Source of the DNA: JBAZTA01 sp964588175
GTDB lineage: Bacteria; Omnitrophota; Gorgyraeia; Gygaellales; Profunditerraquicolaceae
Direction of reading: 5' to 3'
DNA length: 8,471 nt
Assembly: GCA_964588175.1 (NCBI GenBank)
Contig: CAZPNW010000228.1
Location: 1 to 8,471 of the forward strand
The notes beneath the pieces were generated by a model that was not told the origin of the DNA, did not search any database, and worked only from the letters and a program-made list of their open reading frames with translations. The position numbers and the translations under genes are program-made. Below are positions 1-6,206 of this stretch, in pieces. Positions within the stretch are counted from its first letter, which is position 1; every line of letters starts with the position of its first letter.

Positions 1-1
1 G

Positions 2-3000
2 ATAGCGGGGAAACAAGTCTCTCTGGCTGATGAGCCCGCCGCCGCGCTTTCTTATTACGATCCGGTTGCCTTGGATATCCTGCGGCATCGGCTGATCGAA
101 AGCGGCCTGAACGAAGATATCGCGCATCGCGCCGCGCGCACGCTGGTGAATCCATTCCAATTAATTCATACCAATCCCCGGGTCAGGGAATTCGGCTGGT
201 ATATCCCGACGGTGCAGGAACTCAGGAATGATCCTCATAGGGTCGACCTTTCCGGAGTGGGCTTTCTTTTACGGGTGTATCCGCAGGTTTTTAACCGGAT
301 GATGGCGCGGGAGATCTCGTTCCTGCGTGAGCGGATGCGCGAAATGTTTCGGCAGCAATTATCCCGGTATAAACTTACCCTGGGCGTTGAATTAATTGAA
401 GCTCTGGCAAAAGTTGTCTCCGGTAAAGATATGAAATGGTATTGGGGGTTATGCCTGGAGCGGCTTAGGGAAAACGGTATTTTATCCGCGGAAATAGTGC
501 GGTCGGCGCGTAATTTCAAAGCGCAGGAGTTGGTGTTTAGCCCCACGGATGTTGAGCGTATAAAACAAAAGAAAGCGCAGGTGGAGGCCCTTGATATAGA
601 GCCAGGAGCGGTCGCTAAGATCATTGCCCGCGGCTTCAGCCGTGAGGCTCTTCTTTTGGCCGCTGATGAACATGATATCAGTTTAGGTATGGCGGTAGAT
701 GTTATCAAGCGCGACCGGGAAAACTTTGCCGCGCGCCAGAAGCTTGCCCTGCCGCGTATTGACAGGATGAAGGCGTTCGTGGCCCAGGCGTTTGTAAAGG
801 TTGGTTTCGAAGAGATGTTTGCCTCCGAGGTGGTAAATTACTGGTTCGATACTACGGTTGCTAAAAAAGAAAGAGAAGCGCGCCTTTCAAATTTAAAAAA
901 GAACCAATATCTTACCCCGGCGCACGCTTCGTTAATGGAATCGCTTGATTCATTCGGTTACTATGAATTCTTTGAGTATTTTGATGCTTCAAAAGCCGCT
1001 GTGAGGGCGTATGATCTTTATCTGGCTATGGTGCAGGAAGCCGCTTGTTTATCGGATGCCGGGCAGTGCCTTTTACTGCAAAGGGGGGTTTTTAAACACG
1101 CTTTGGGCGCAGGCCAGTATCTGGCTTTACTGCGGGACAAGCGCCAGGAGCTTTTTTATGCGGTATTGAAAGATGATACTGTTTCTGTTAATGCGTTGCT
1201 GTCTCATCGTCCCGATATGGCGGCGATACATGAAGCCAAAAGAGCAGCTGCCCGCCGGCAGGATAGGGCGTGTGAAGGTATCCTTGCGTCTGCGGATTAT
1301 GACGGTTATGCGTATTATTTCCCGAATTCACGCAAGGCTTATGAGTCGCTGCGTAGTATCCCTGTTGATCAGCGTATCCTTTCAGAGCTTATCGTGAGTG
1401 ATCCGTTTTTGGTCCGGGCGTGTTTGGAATACGGGATCGCTATCCCGCGTTCGCTGAAGTTCAGCAGGAGATTTCCGACTCAAGAGTCCGCGCTGGAGGC
1501 TTATCGCGCCATCCCCCCGGAAGAAAAAGAGGGCCGTAAGAAGTTTTACCGGTTACATCCGCAATTGTACCATGCCTTGACCGATGTGTATGGATGCGGG
1601 CATATGCTTCCCGCTCCCCAGGTTCCTAATTGCGGATCTATCCCTCTCCATGGTAGTCATTCTTCCCGGGAGTCGGCGCTGCGTTCAGGAAAGATCCCGG
1701 GTAACAGGGGGAAGCAGTCGTCGGGTTCGGAAGGGTTTGCTTTTTCTCAGTTTAGCAGAGTTGTCCAGCAAAACAGCCGTGAGAAGGAGGGCAGTGACAT
1801 CCTCGAGCTCTGGAATTTGTCGGCTCAAGGCGACCTACGCTCCAGGGATGAGCTTATTGAATATTTCCTGCCCCGGGTCATCGCTCTGGTAAGGTCTCCT
1901 GCGGGAGCGGACAGGCTGCCGCGAAAGTTAACCTATGAAGAAGAATTTTTCTTAAGCGATGAACTGGGAGATGCCAGGTTATCGCTTCTGGAGATCATCC
2001 ATGTCAACGGCTATGAGCCTGATTCCGAAGATGACCTGGAGCGTTATGTTATTTCCGGGGTCAGGAAGTTTTTTCTCACGGGAAAATTCGGCAGGGAACG
2101 GGAAGCAAAAAAGAACCTGTCGTTATCGGAACCCTATTATAAAAAAGACCGCGGACAGTCTGTTTCTGATAAGGGTGGTTCTTTCGTTACTTTTGAGGAC
2201 AGATTGGGTAGATTTGAAGATCCGCTTGAACGTTTTATGCAGATGGAAACCTTTCTCATTGAGAGGGTAAAAAGCGATATCGCAGATATGTTCTTACCGG
2301 AGCAGCATCCGGATATTGATTTTTCTTCTGTCTTCTCCCGGCAGGAAAAAGAAGCGTTGGCAGAAGAGCTGCGTGAATTTTTAATCCGCAAGAATCCTTT
2401 TGGAAAGGTCTTTTGCTCCTATGAGGTCTCTATTATGGGAAGTCTAGGATATGTGGGGCTTGGCCGAAAAGGCAGGAGCGACTTGAACCTGGTTGTCGCG
2501 GTTGATGATGATGAGGCTGACCCGCAGCTTTTGTATATAGCGAAAAGATTCCAGCATATCATGGGAGGGCAGATCGAGTGTATAGAGGAAGGGCATTATT
2601 GCCTTGCTATCGGGAAGCAGGATCATACGTCAGCGTATTTTAAGGAAGTTTTCTGGGAGGCGCCGGAATTTATCTCTTTACTCATGCGTCATGGTGTCGG
2701 CTGCCCCGCCCGCGGATATGCTTCAGTTGAGTTCTTGGCGATCCCCCAGAGCCTGGGTGATGTTTCTGTGGCATTGCAGCGTTTGCGTTTTCATGTCATA
2801 CAGCATATTTCAGAAATGGGTGTCAATGGGATCAGGGTTGTGGCGTCCGATGATCCGGGTGGGCGGTCGCTGCAGCAGAAAGTGTACGCGCTTACTTCAA
2901 CGGACTCCCGCGGCTACGAATGGTTTTCATACGACTATATGTATCGTTTTATCCAGCGCCAGGTAAATAACGTTTATCGCGATATATTAAGCGCTTCTTC

Positions 3001-5299
3001 CCCCGTGAAGAATAAAGAGAGGATATTCCGTCCCTATTTAGATACTTTGAGGAACCAATCTTTAAGTCCTATGCAGGATTTCCAAGGGGCCGGCGCTGTA
3101 TGGGATGATAAGTCGGCTTTCTTTATTACTCGATGGATAGCCCGTTATATCCGAAAGAGCGACCCGGATGCTTTCGAAGGGCTGCGAAAAAGGGTGGAGT
3201 ATTGTATCGCGAATAATAAGCGTGGCTGGGGAAAAGAGCGTATCAGGGATGCGCGAAAGGTCGAATTGCAGATATTCTCTCGTTTTTGCTCGCATGACCC
3301 TTTTACGGTCACAAAGCTGCCTGCCGAGCTGCAGATCTGTTATAACGCGGTAATTGAACGCAGCCACACTGTGGTGAATTTTATACAGAACGATCCGGTG
3401 ATCCAGGGCTATTATAAATGGATCGAGCCTATGCGTAAACGTATCAGGGAGCAGCCGCAGCATTTATATCAGAATATCGATGACGCGGTCAGTTTGTCGT
3501 GGATACTCTATATGTACGCCCAGGCTGACCCCGGGTATGTGCGGCAATTGATCTTACTGTATCCGGTCTTATGTTCAGACAGTTTAAACAGCGTCGATGA
3601 GCTGGTGATGGAGCATCAGGAAGCGCTTGAAAAGCTTTCGCGCGGCAATTGGCAGGTGTTAAAAGGCCATGATAAACAGAGCCGCCGCGTTATACAAGCG
3701 CTTTTTCAATTTAGCCGGATCCCTGCAATAAAAGAAGCTTTCGAGGCATTTTTGCAATGGGATAGTCCGCAGCGCTGGCCTATGGCGGAAAAATATTATT
3801 ATAGAAGCTATTATTTAAAAAAACTGATGCCGAGTTTAAGCCCGCAGGCAGTCGAAGAAATTATCCGCGATTATCCTATGCTGCCGAGCGTGCATATGCG
3901 GCTTCGTATCGCTAATGACGCGGAAAGAAAATTACAGAAAGAAAGAGCATTCATTAATACGCTGCATGAGCTTGCCGGGTCTCCGGATAGGGCGCTGCGC
4001 CCGGGGACGACCGAGCGCAGGGTATATGATGCATTGCTGCAGCATCCGTATATTACCGTGATGATCGCTCGTACCCGGAAACGCTTTGATCATGGTAAGG
4101 ACTTTTCACTGCTCTGTAGTATTTTTTCAGATAACCACCGCAGTTGGATGCAGCAGCTGATAGGGGACGCAAAGAAGCAGGCGCTTGTTGCAATAGTGCG
4201 CCATGAGTATCCTGATACGCGTAAACGGTTAGAATTAGAGTATCCCCGCGCGATCTTGATGGCAGCCAGCATAACAAACCATGGAGAATATATCCGGTAT
4301 CTTAATAAACAAGAGCGAGCGGCGTGCGGGTTGAAGTATATAGATATCCAGACCCGCCACCGGCAGGAAGTGCATTCTCTGCTTTGCCTTATGCCGTCGC
4401 TTGTCCATAAAGTATTAGCGTCGATAGAAAAGCGCGTTGTCCGTAATTGGTCCCGGGAACAGGTGTTATATCTCTGCGGGCTTTGGCGTTTGCGCCATGC
4501 GTTGCCAGCCGCGTTGCAGCAGCGTATTGAAGGCACACTCTTTGGGCATCCGCGCGATGTGTATCAGTCCTGGAAAGAGCGTTTCAAGGAAGAGCCGATG
4601 ATCGTCGATATCTGCAGAGAACAGGAGCGCCGGAGCTTTGAGGAAGCCCTGTTGCGTGATCATGAAAATGTTTCGGGTGTTTTCTCCGAGTCATTGCTCC
4701 GGTTGAAGTCGCCTCAAGAGATAAAAGCGGAAGAGTATTATGACCTGGTCAGGGTTCCTCTTGTATGCCGTCAGTGGCAGGAAAGGGCAGAAGACTTTAC
4801 CCGGCGTTTTGGGGTTTCTCGGAATATTACGGTGCTTCGACACAACCTTGATGAAACGTTGCGGACTTGGGGTAGTGAGATCATTTCTCTGGAACGCGAT
4901 AAAGAAATCATCCGTAAGTTCCGGGAGCGCGCAGAAATCGTCTATAAACAGCTTTGTATGCACGCGGCATATGCCAATACCGATAAAACAGTGAAGGAGC
5001 TTTTGAGAAAAAGAAAAGCGAAGCGGCTGAATTTAATGGAAGATCTATTGTCTGACGCGGCGATACTGGTTACGCCTTTTATGCAGGACGCATTCTTAAA
5101 AGAGGTTGCAACATTAGCTCAGAGAATTAAATCTATTAAGGCTGATGATTTTACCGGGGCTGCCTTTTCGTTATCTGCGCCGGCAGAAGAAAAGGAGCAG
5201 GGGGCCTTGAGGGATGATCCGATGCGGCCGATAAGTATTGAGAAAATACGTCAAAGGGTTGTGGAAAATCCCCGGCCATTGATCCGAGGTGGGCGATGA
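2..5299 (+). CDS. very large protein of unknown family, 5'-truncated by window edge; contains sigma-70 region 2-like and nucleotidyltransferase-like segments
   Basis: The frame is open from base 2, so the protein begins outside the window; the first available start, TTG at 71, has no Shine-Dalgarno and is not a credible start. Residue numbers here count from that TTG as 1 (1742 residues to the stop, 23 more before it). Residues 1-505 are mainly helical and charged. Residues 508-575 form a Gly/Ser/Pro-rich linker. Residues about 576-745 resemble sigma-70 region 2 plus the acidic stretch that follows it in sigma factors. Residues 775-850 carry a nucleotidyltransferase-like signature (G790-S791, S803-D804, N806). 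Residues 1080-1460 have repeated helical motifs with a central proline. Residues 1600-1690 are strongly charged and probably helical, followed by a disordered-looking tail. I see no transmembrane segment in the visible part. The next mini-ORF overlaps its stop codon (ATGA). The overall function is unknown. A nucleic-acid or regulatory role is an inference from the domain resemblances only. Confidence 0.9.
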   Translation: MAGKQVSLADEPAAALSYYDPVALDILRHRLIESGLNEDIAHRAARTLVNPFQLIHTNPRVREFGWYIPTVQELRNDPHRVDLSGVGFLLRVYPQVFNRMMAREISFLRERMREMFRQQLSRYKLTLGVELIEALAKVVSGKDMKWYWGLCLERLRENGILSAEIVRSARNFKAQELVFSPTDVERIKQKKAQVEALDIEPGAVAKIIARGFSREALLLAADEHDISLGMAVDVIKRDRENFAARQKLALPRIDRMKAFVAQAFVKVGFEEMFASEVVNYWFDTTVAKKEREARLSNLKKNQYLTPAHASLMESLDSFGYYEFFEYFDASKAAVRAYDLYLAMVQEAACLSDAGQCLLLQRGVFKHALGAGQYLALLRDKRQELFYAVLKDDTVSVNALLSHRPDMAAIHEAKRAAARRQDRACEGILASADYDGYAYYFPNSRKAYESLRSIPVDQRILSELIVSDPFLVRACLEYGIAIPRSLKFSRRFPTQESALEAYRAIPPEEKEGRKKFYRLHPQLYHALTDVYGCGHMLPAPQVPNCGSIPLHGSHSSRESALRSGKIPGNRGKQSSGSEGFAFSQFSRVVQQNSREKEGSDILELWNLSAQGDLRSRDELIEYFLPRVIALVRSPAGADRLPRKLTYEEEFFLSDELGDARLSLLEIIHVNGYEPDSEDDLERYVISGVRKFFLTGKFGREREAKKNLSLSEPYYKKDRGQSVSDKGGSFVTFEDRLGRFEDPLERFMQMETFLIERVKSDIADMFLPEQHPDIDFSSVFSRQEKEALAEELREFLIRKNPFGKVFCSYEVSIMGSLGYVGLGRKGRSDLNLVVAVDDDEADPQLLYIAKRFQHIMGGQIECIEEGHYCLAIGKQDHTSAYFKEVFWEAPEFISLLMRHGVGCPARGYASVEFLAIPQSLGDVSVALQRLRFHVIQHISEMGVNGIRVVASDDPGGRSLQQKVYALTSTDSRGYEWFSYDYMYRFIQRQVNNVYRDILSASSPVKNKERIFRPYLDTLRNQSLSPMQDFQGAGAVWDDKSAFFITRWIARYIRKSDPDAFEGLRKRVEYCIANNKRGWGKERIRDARKVELQIFSRFCSHDPFTVTKLPAELQICYNAVIERSHTVVNFIQNDPVIQGYYKWIEPMRKRIREQPQHLYQNIDDAVSLSWILYMYAQADPGYVRQLILLYPVLCSDSLNSVDELVMEHQEALEKLSRGNWQVLKGHDKQSRRVIQALFQFSRIPAIKEAFEAFLQWDSPQRWPMAEKYYYRSYYLKKLMPSLSPQAVEEIIRDYPMLPSVHMRLRIANDAERKLQKERAFINTLHELAGSPDRALRPGTTERRVYDALLQHPYITVMIARTRKRFDHGKDFSLLCSIFSDNHRSWMQQLIGDAKKQALVAIVRHEYPDTRKRLELEYPRAILMAASITNHGEYIRYLNKQERAACGLKYIDIQTRHRQEVHSLLCLMPSLVHKVLASIEKRVVRNWSREQVLYLCGLWRLRHALPAALQQRIEGTLFGHPRDVYQSWKERFKEEPMIVDICREQERRSFEEALLRDHENVSGVFSESLLRLKSPQEIKAEEYYDLVRVPLVCRQWQERAEDFTRRFGVSRNITVLRHNLDETLRTWGSEIISLERDKEIIRKFRERAEIVYKQLCMHAAYANTDKTVKELLRKRKAKRLNLMEDLLSDAAILVTPFMQDAFLKEVATLAQRIKSIKADDFTGAAFSLSAPAEEKEQGALRDDPMRPISIEKIRQRVVENPRPLIRGGR
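1796..2305 (+). other. sigma-70 region 2-like segment inside the giant protein
   Basis: Residues 576-745 (counted from TTG 71) follow the order of a sigma-70 family core. An opening LSAQGD with a following helix (583-600) resembles the usual 'A-x-x-G-D...L...N/Y-L-P' helix. LSDELGDARLSLLEII (628-643) resembles the 'EDLIQEGxIGLLEAV' helix. GYEPDSEDDLERYVISGVRK (647-666) resembles the 'YDPxxGxxFxTYAxxxIR' helix that contacts the -10 element. LSLSEP (683-688) and the acidic EDPLERFMQ stretch (716-724) resemble the 'SLDEP...DPxExxxxxE' segment that leads into region 4. No region 4 helix-turn-helix follows. The resemblance is by eye, from memory of FliA/SigB-type sequences. The segment could be a degenerate domain or chance. 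Confidence 0.45.
2393..2620 (+). other. nucleotidyltransferase-fold-like segment with Asp-to-Asn change
   Basis: Residues 785-811 of the giant protein read as strand, IMGS, glycine-rich turn (GYVGLGRKG), then RSDLN and a strand LVVAV. This matches the Pol-beta-type nucleotidyltransferase pattern h-G-S-(x about 10)-S-D-h-D, with a turn very like that of class I adenylate cyclases (MGST.S.GQ....SDLD). The first metal-binding Asp is D804. The second position is Asn (N806, codon AAC at 2486-2488), which would normally abolish or weaken catalysis. I could not identify the third acidic strand residue with confidence. The segment is therefore called a possible inactive or binding-only nucleotidyltransferase fold. 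Confidence 0.3.
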
Positions 5300-5343
5300 A
5301 ATTTCTTATACCGTATATCAAAACCAAAAAGAAAGGCAGGTGA
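5296..5343 (+). CDS. 15-codon mini-ORF coupled between the giant gene and pilZ
   Basis: The ATG overlaps the giant gene's TGA (ATGA at 5296-5299) and is preceded by GAGGTG (5286-5291), four bases upstream, matching the spacing of other starts here. The predicted peptide, MKFLIPYIKTKKKGR, has a hydrophobic N-terminus and a strongly basic C-terminus. Its stop TGA (5341-5343) lies inside the pilZ Shine-Dalgarno (TGAGGT), so ribosomes finishing it would stop on the next initiation site. It may be a real micropeptide, a coupling device that carries ribosomes across the 51-base gap, or chance. No family is recognised. Confidence 0.35.
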   Translation: MKFLIPYIKTKKKGR

Positions 5344-5350
5344 GGTTTCT

Positions 5351-6058
5351 ATGGATGAGCGCAGGCATCTGACAAGGTGGCAGATCAATAAGGATTGTAA
5401 AATAAAGCTGGAGGGGGCTTATGTATATGCCGATGCGCAGGTTAAAGATATCAATTTTAAAGGGGGCAGCATTGTCCTAAAAAAACATTTAGTGCTGGAT
5501 AAATTCTTAAAAATGCATATAATGATTTCTGAGGGGTTTACTTTTGAAGCAGAGCTTTGGATCGTATGGCAGAAGCGTGTTCTTGATACGAGCGTGTATG
5601 GTTTTTGTTTCAAAGCCCTCAAAGACCAGGATAAGGAGAAGTTATATCAATTTATCCGAACGCAATATTCCGGCCAGCTCAACCGGCAATGGTGGAAAGA
5701 TGATATTAAAAAAGGAGGAGGTATTGTTATGCGCGAAGAAGGTTTCGATGATAAAAGGACTTTTGAGCGGTTTTCGGTTAGTTTATCGTTAAAACTGTTA
5801 GCGTTGGATTCCAATAAGGAAGATTCCGCGCAGGTGCAGGATATCAGTGCTAAAGGTCTGGGTTTAATGACGAGAGATTGGTATCCTCCGCATACGCCGT
5901 TTGAGATGTGGCTTTCTGTTCCCGACCAGGGGCAGCCGCTTTACACGCGAGGTTCTGTCGCATGGTCAAATTTGGAAGGGCCCGATAATTTTAGGACAGG
6001 CGTTGAATTGGAAAAAGCTGATCTCATGGGAGTTTCCCGGGTCTTGAGGGCGGTATAA
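5351..6058 (+). CDS. tandem PilZ-domain protein (putative cyclic-di-GMP binding)
   Basis: A 235-residue protein with two PilZ-like domains. In the first (residues about 1-110) an RxxxR motif (R5, R9) is followed by DINFKG (33-38), a variant of the canonical D/NxSxxG in which Ser is replaced by Asn. In the second (about 127-235) the motifs are R136xxxR140 and DISAKG (164-169), a full match. PilZ domains bind cyclic-di-GMP through these two motifs and usually control motility, adhesion or envelope functions. No catalytic domain, signal peptide or membrane segment is visible, so this is likely a cytosolic adaptor. Start ATG 5351 is supported by GAGGT (5342-5346). The giant gene and a mini-ORF sit immediately upstream, suggesting one transcript, and a chemotaxis methyltransferase gene lies nearby. 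The joint between the domains (residues 119-127) is encoded by a strong internal ribosome-binding site, so the gene may also produce the second domain alone or be a recent fusion. The first domain may bind ligand poorly. Confidence 0.85.
   Translation: MDERRHLTRWQINKDCKIKLEGAYVYADAQVKDINFKGGSIVLKKHLVLDKFLKMHIMISEGFTFEAELWIVWQKRVLDTSVYGFCFKALKDQDKEKLYQFIRTQYSGQLNRQWWKDDIKKGGGIVMREEGFDDKRTFERFSVSLSLKLLALDSNKEDSAQVQDISAKGLGLMTRDWYPPHTPFEMWLSVPDQGQPLYTRGSVAWSNLEGPDNFRTGVELEKADLMGVSRVLRAV
5714..5731 (+). promoter_or_regulatory. internal Shine-Dalgarno and in-frame ATG within the PilZ gene
   Basis: GGAGGAGGT (5714-5722) lies six bases before an ATG (5729-5731) that is in frame with the PilZ gene as Met127. 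It is a better ribosome-binding site than the one at the gene's own start. The product would be a 109-residue protein consisting of only the second, canonical PilZ domain, ending at 6058. In the full-length protein the same bases encode the glycine-rich joint. Whether it is used cannot be told from sequence alone. Confidence 0.5.
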
Positions 6059-6105
6059 TGACGGATGTAATGAAAACATATGATTTTGTTTGTAAAGGGC
6101 GATAG
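6058..6105 (+). CDS. 15-codon mini-ORF overlapping the pilZ stop
   Basis: The ATG overlaps the pilZ stop as TAATG (6056-6060), with GAGG at 6046-6049, eight bases upstream. It encodes MTDVMKTYDFVCKGR and ends with TAG at 6103-6105, just before a very AT-rich gap. Like the mini-ORF upstream of pilZ, it is 15 codons long and ends in Lys-Gly-Arg, although the rest differs. It may be a coupled micropeptide, a decayed gene start or chance. No homologue is recognised. Confidence 0.2.
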   Translation: MTDVMKTYDFVCKGR

Positions 6106-6110
6106 TACCC

Positions 6111-6190
6111 GGCAATTAATTTTAATAAGATAATAAAGAGTTTTATAAATAATTTTTATTTTAATTCCTTGTACTTTTTAAAATTGAGCA
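6111..6190 (+). promoter_or_regulatory. extremely AT-rich intergenic segment, probable promoter region of mnmE-folE
   Basis: Only 13 of these 80 bases are G or C, in sharp contrast to the coding DNA on both sides. It contains several -10-like hexamers: GATAAT (6129-6134), TATAAA (6144-6149) and TAAAAT (6179-6184). None has a good TTGACA-type -35 at the right distance, so I do not assign a start site. Alternating ATAAA and TTTAT words (6133-6159) can pair, but only as weak AT hairpins with no GC stem, so this does not look like an intrinsic terminator for the upstream genes. Such composition is typical of promoter UP-element or unwinding DNA. Confidence 0.45.
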
Positions 6191-6192
6191 GT

Positions 6193-6206
6193 GAGGTATG
6201 GTTTTG
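6193..6206 (+). promoter_or_regulatory. ribosome-binding site that decides the mnmE start (TTG 6204 rather than ATG 6198)
   Basis: GAGGT (6193-6197) directly abuts the ATG at 6198, leaving no spacer, which would be non-functional. The in-frame TTG at 6204 is six bases downstream of it. The other starts in this window (mini-ORF, pilZ, folE) sit four bases after the same GAGGT core, and the internal pilZ start sits six. The TTG is therefore the more likely start. Confidence 0.55.

Noticed and set aside
71..73. TTG as the true start of the giant protein
   Set aside because: The same frame is open to the window edge, there is no Shine-Dalgarno in front of the TTG, and the preceding codons read as normal protein.
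235..708. 157-codon open frame on the - strand inside the giant gene
   Set aside because: It lies fully antisense to a long continuous coding frame, has a Ser/Arg-rich composition typical of shadow frames, and shows no recognisable domain.
1160..1285. Possible ankyrin-like repeat (DDTVSVNALLSHRPD... RACEGIL)
   Set aside because: Only one loose match; the conserved G-x-TPLHxA core is absent and no neighbouring repeat is present.
1784..1801. Internal start before the sigma-like domain, suggested by AAGGAGG
   Set aside because: The in-frame codon at suitable distance is ATC and the nearby GTG (1794) is out of frame; kept only as a remark on the linker.
4090..4536. 148-codon open frame on the - strand
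   Set aside because: Antisense shadow of the giant gene, Cys/Arg/Ser-rich with no family features and no plausible ribosome-binding site considered convincing.
6131..6160. Intrinsic terminator after pilZ from the ATAAA/TTTAT inverted words
   Set aside because: The stems are five AT pairs without G-C pairs, too weak for a rho-independent terminator.
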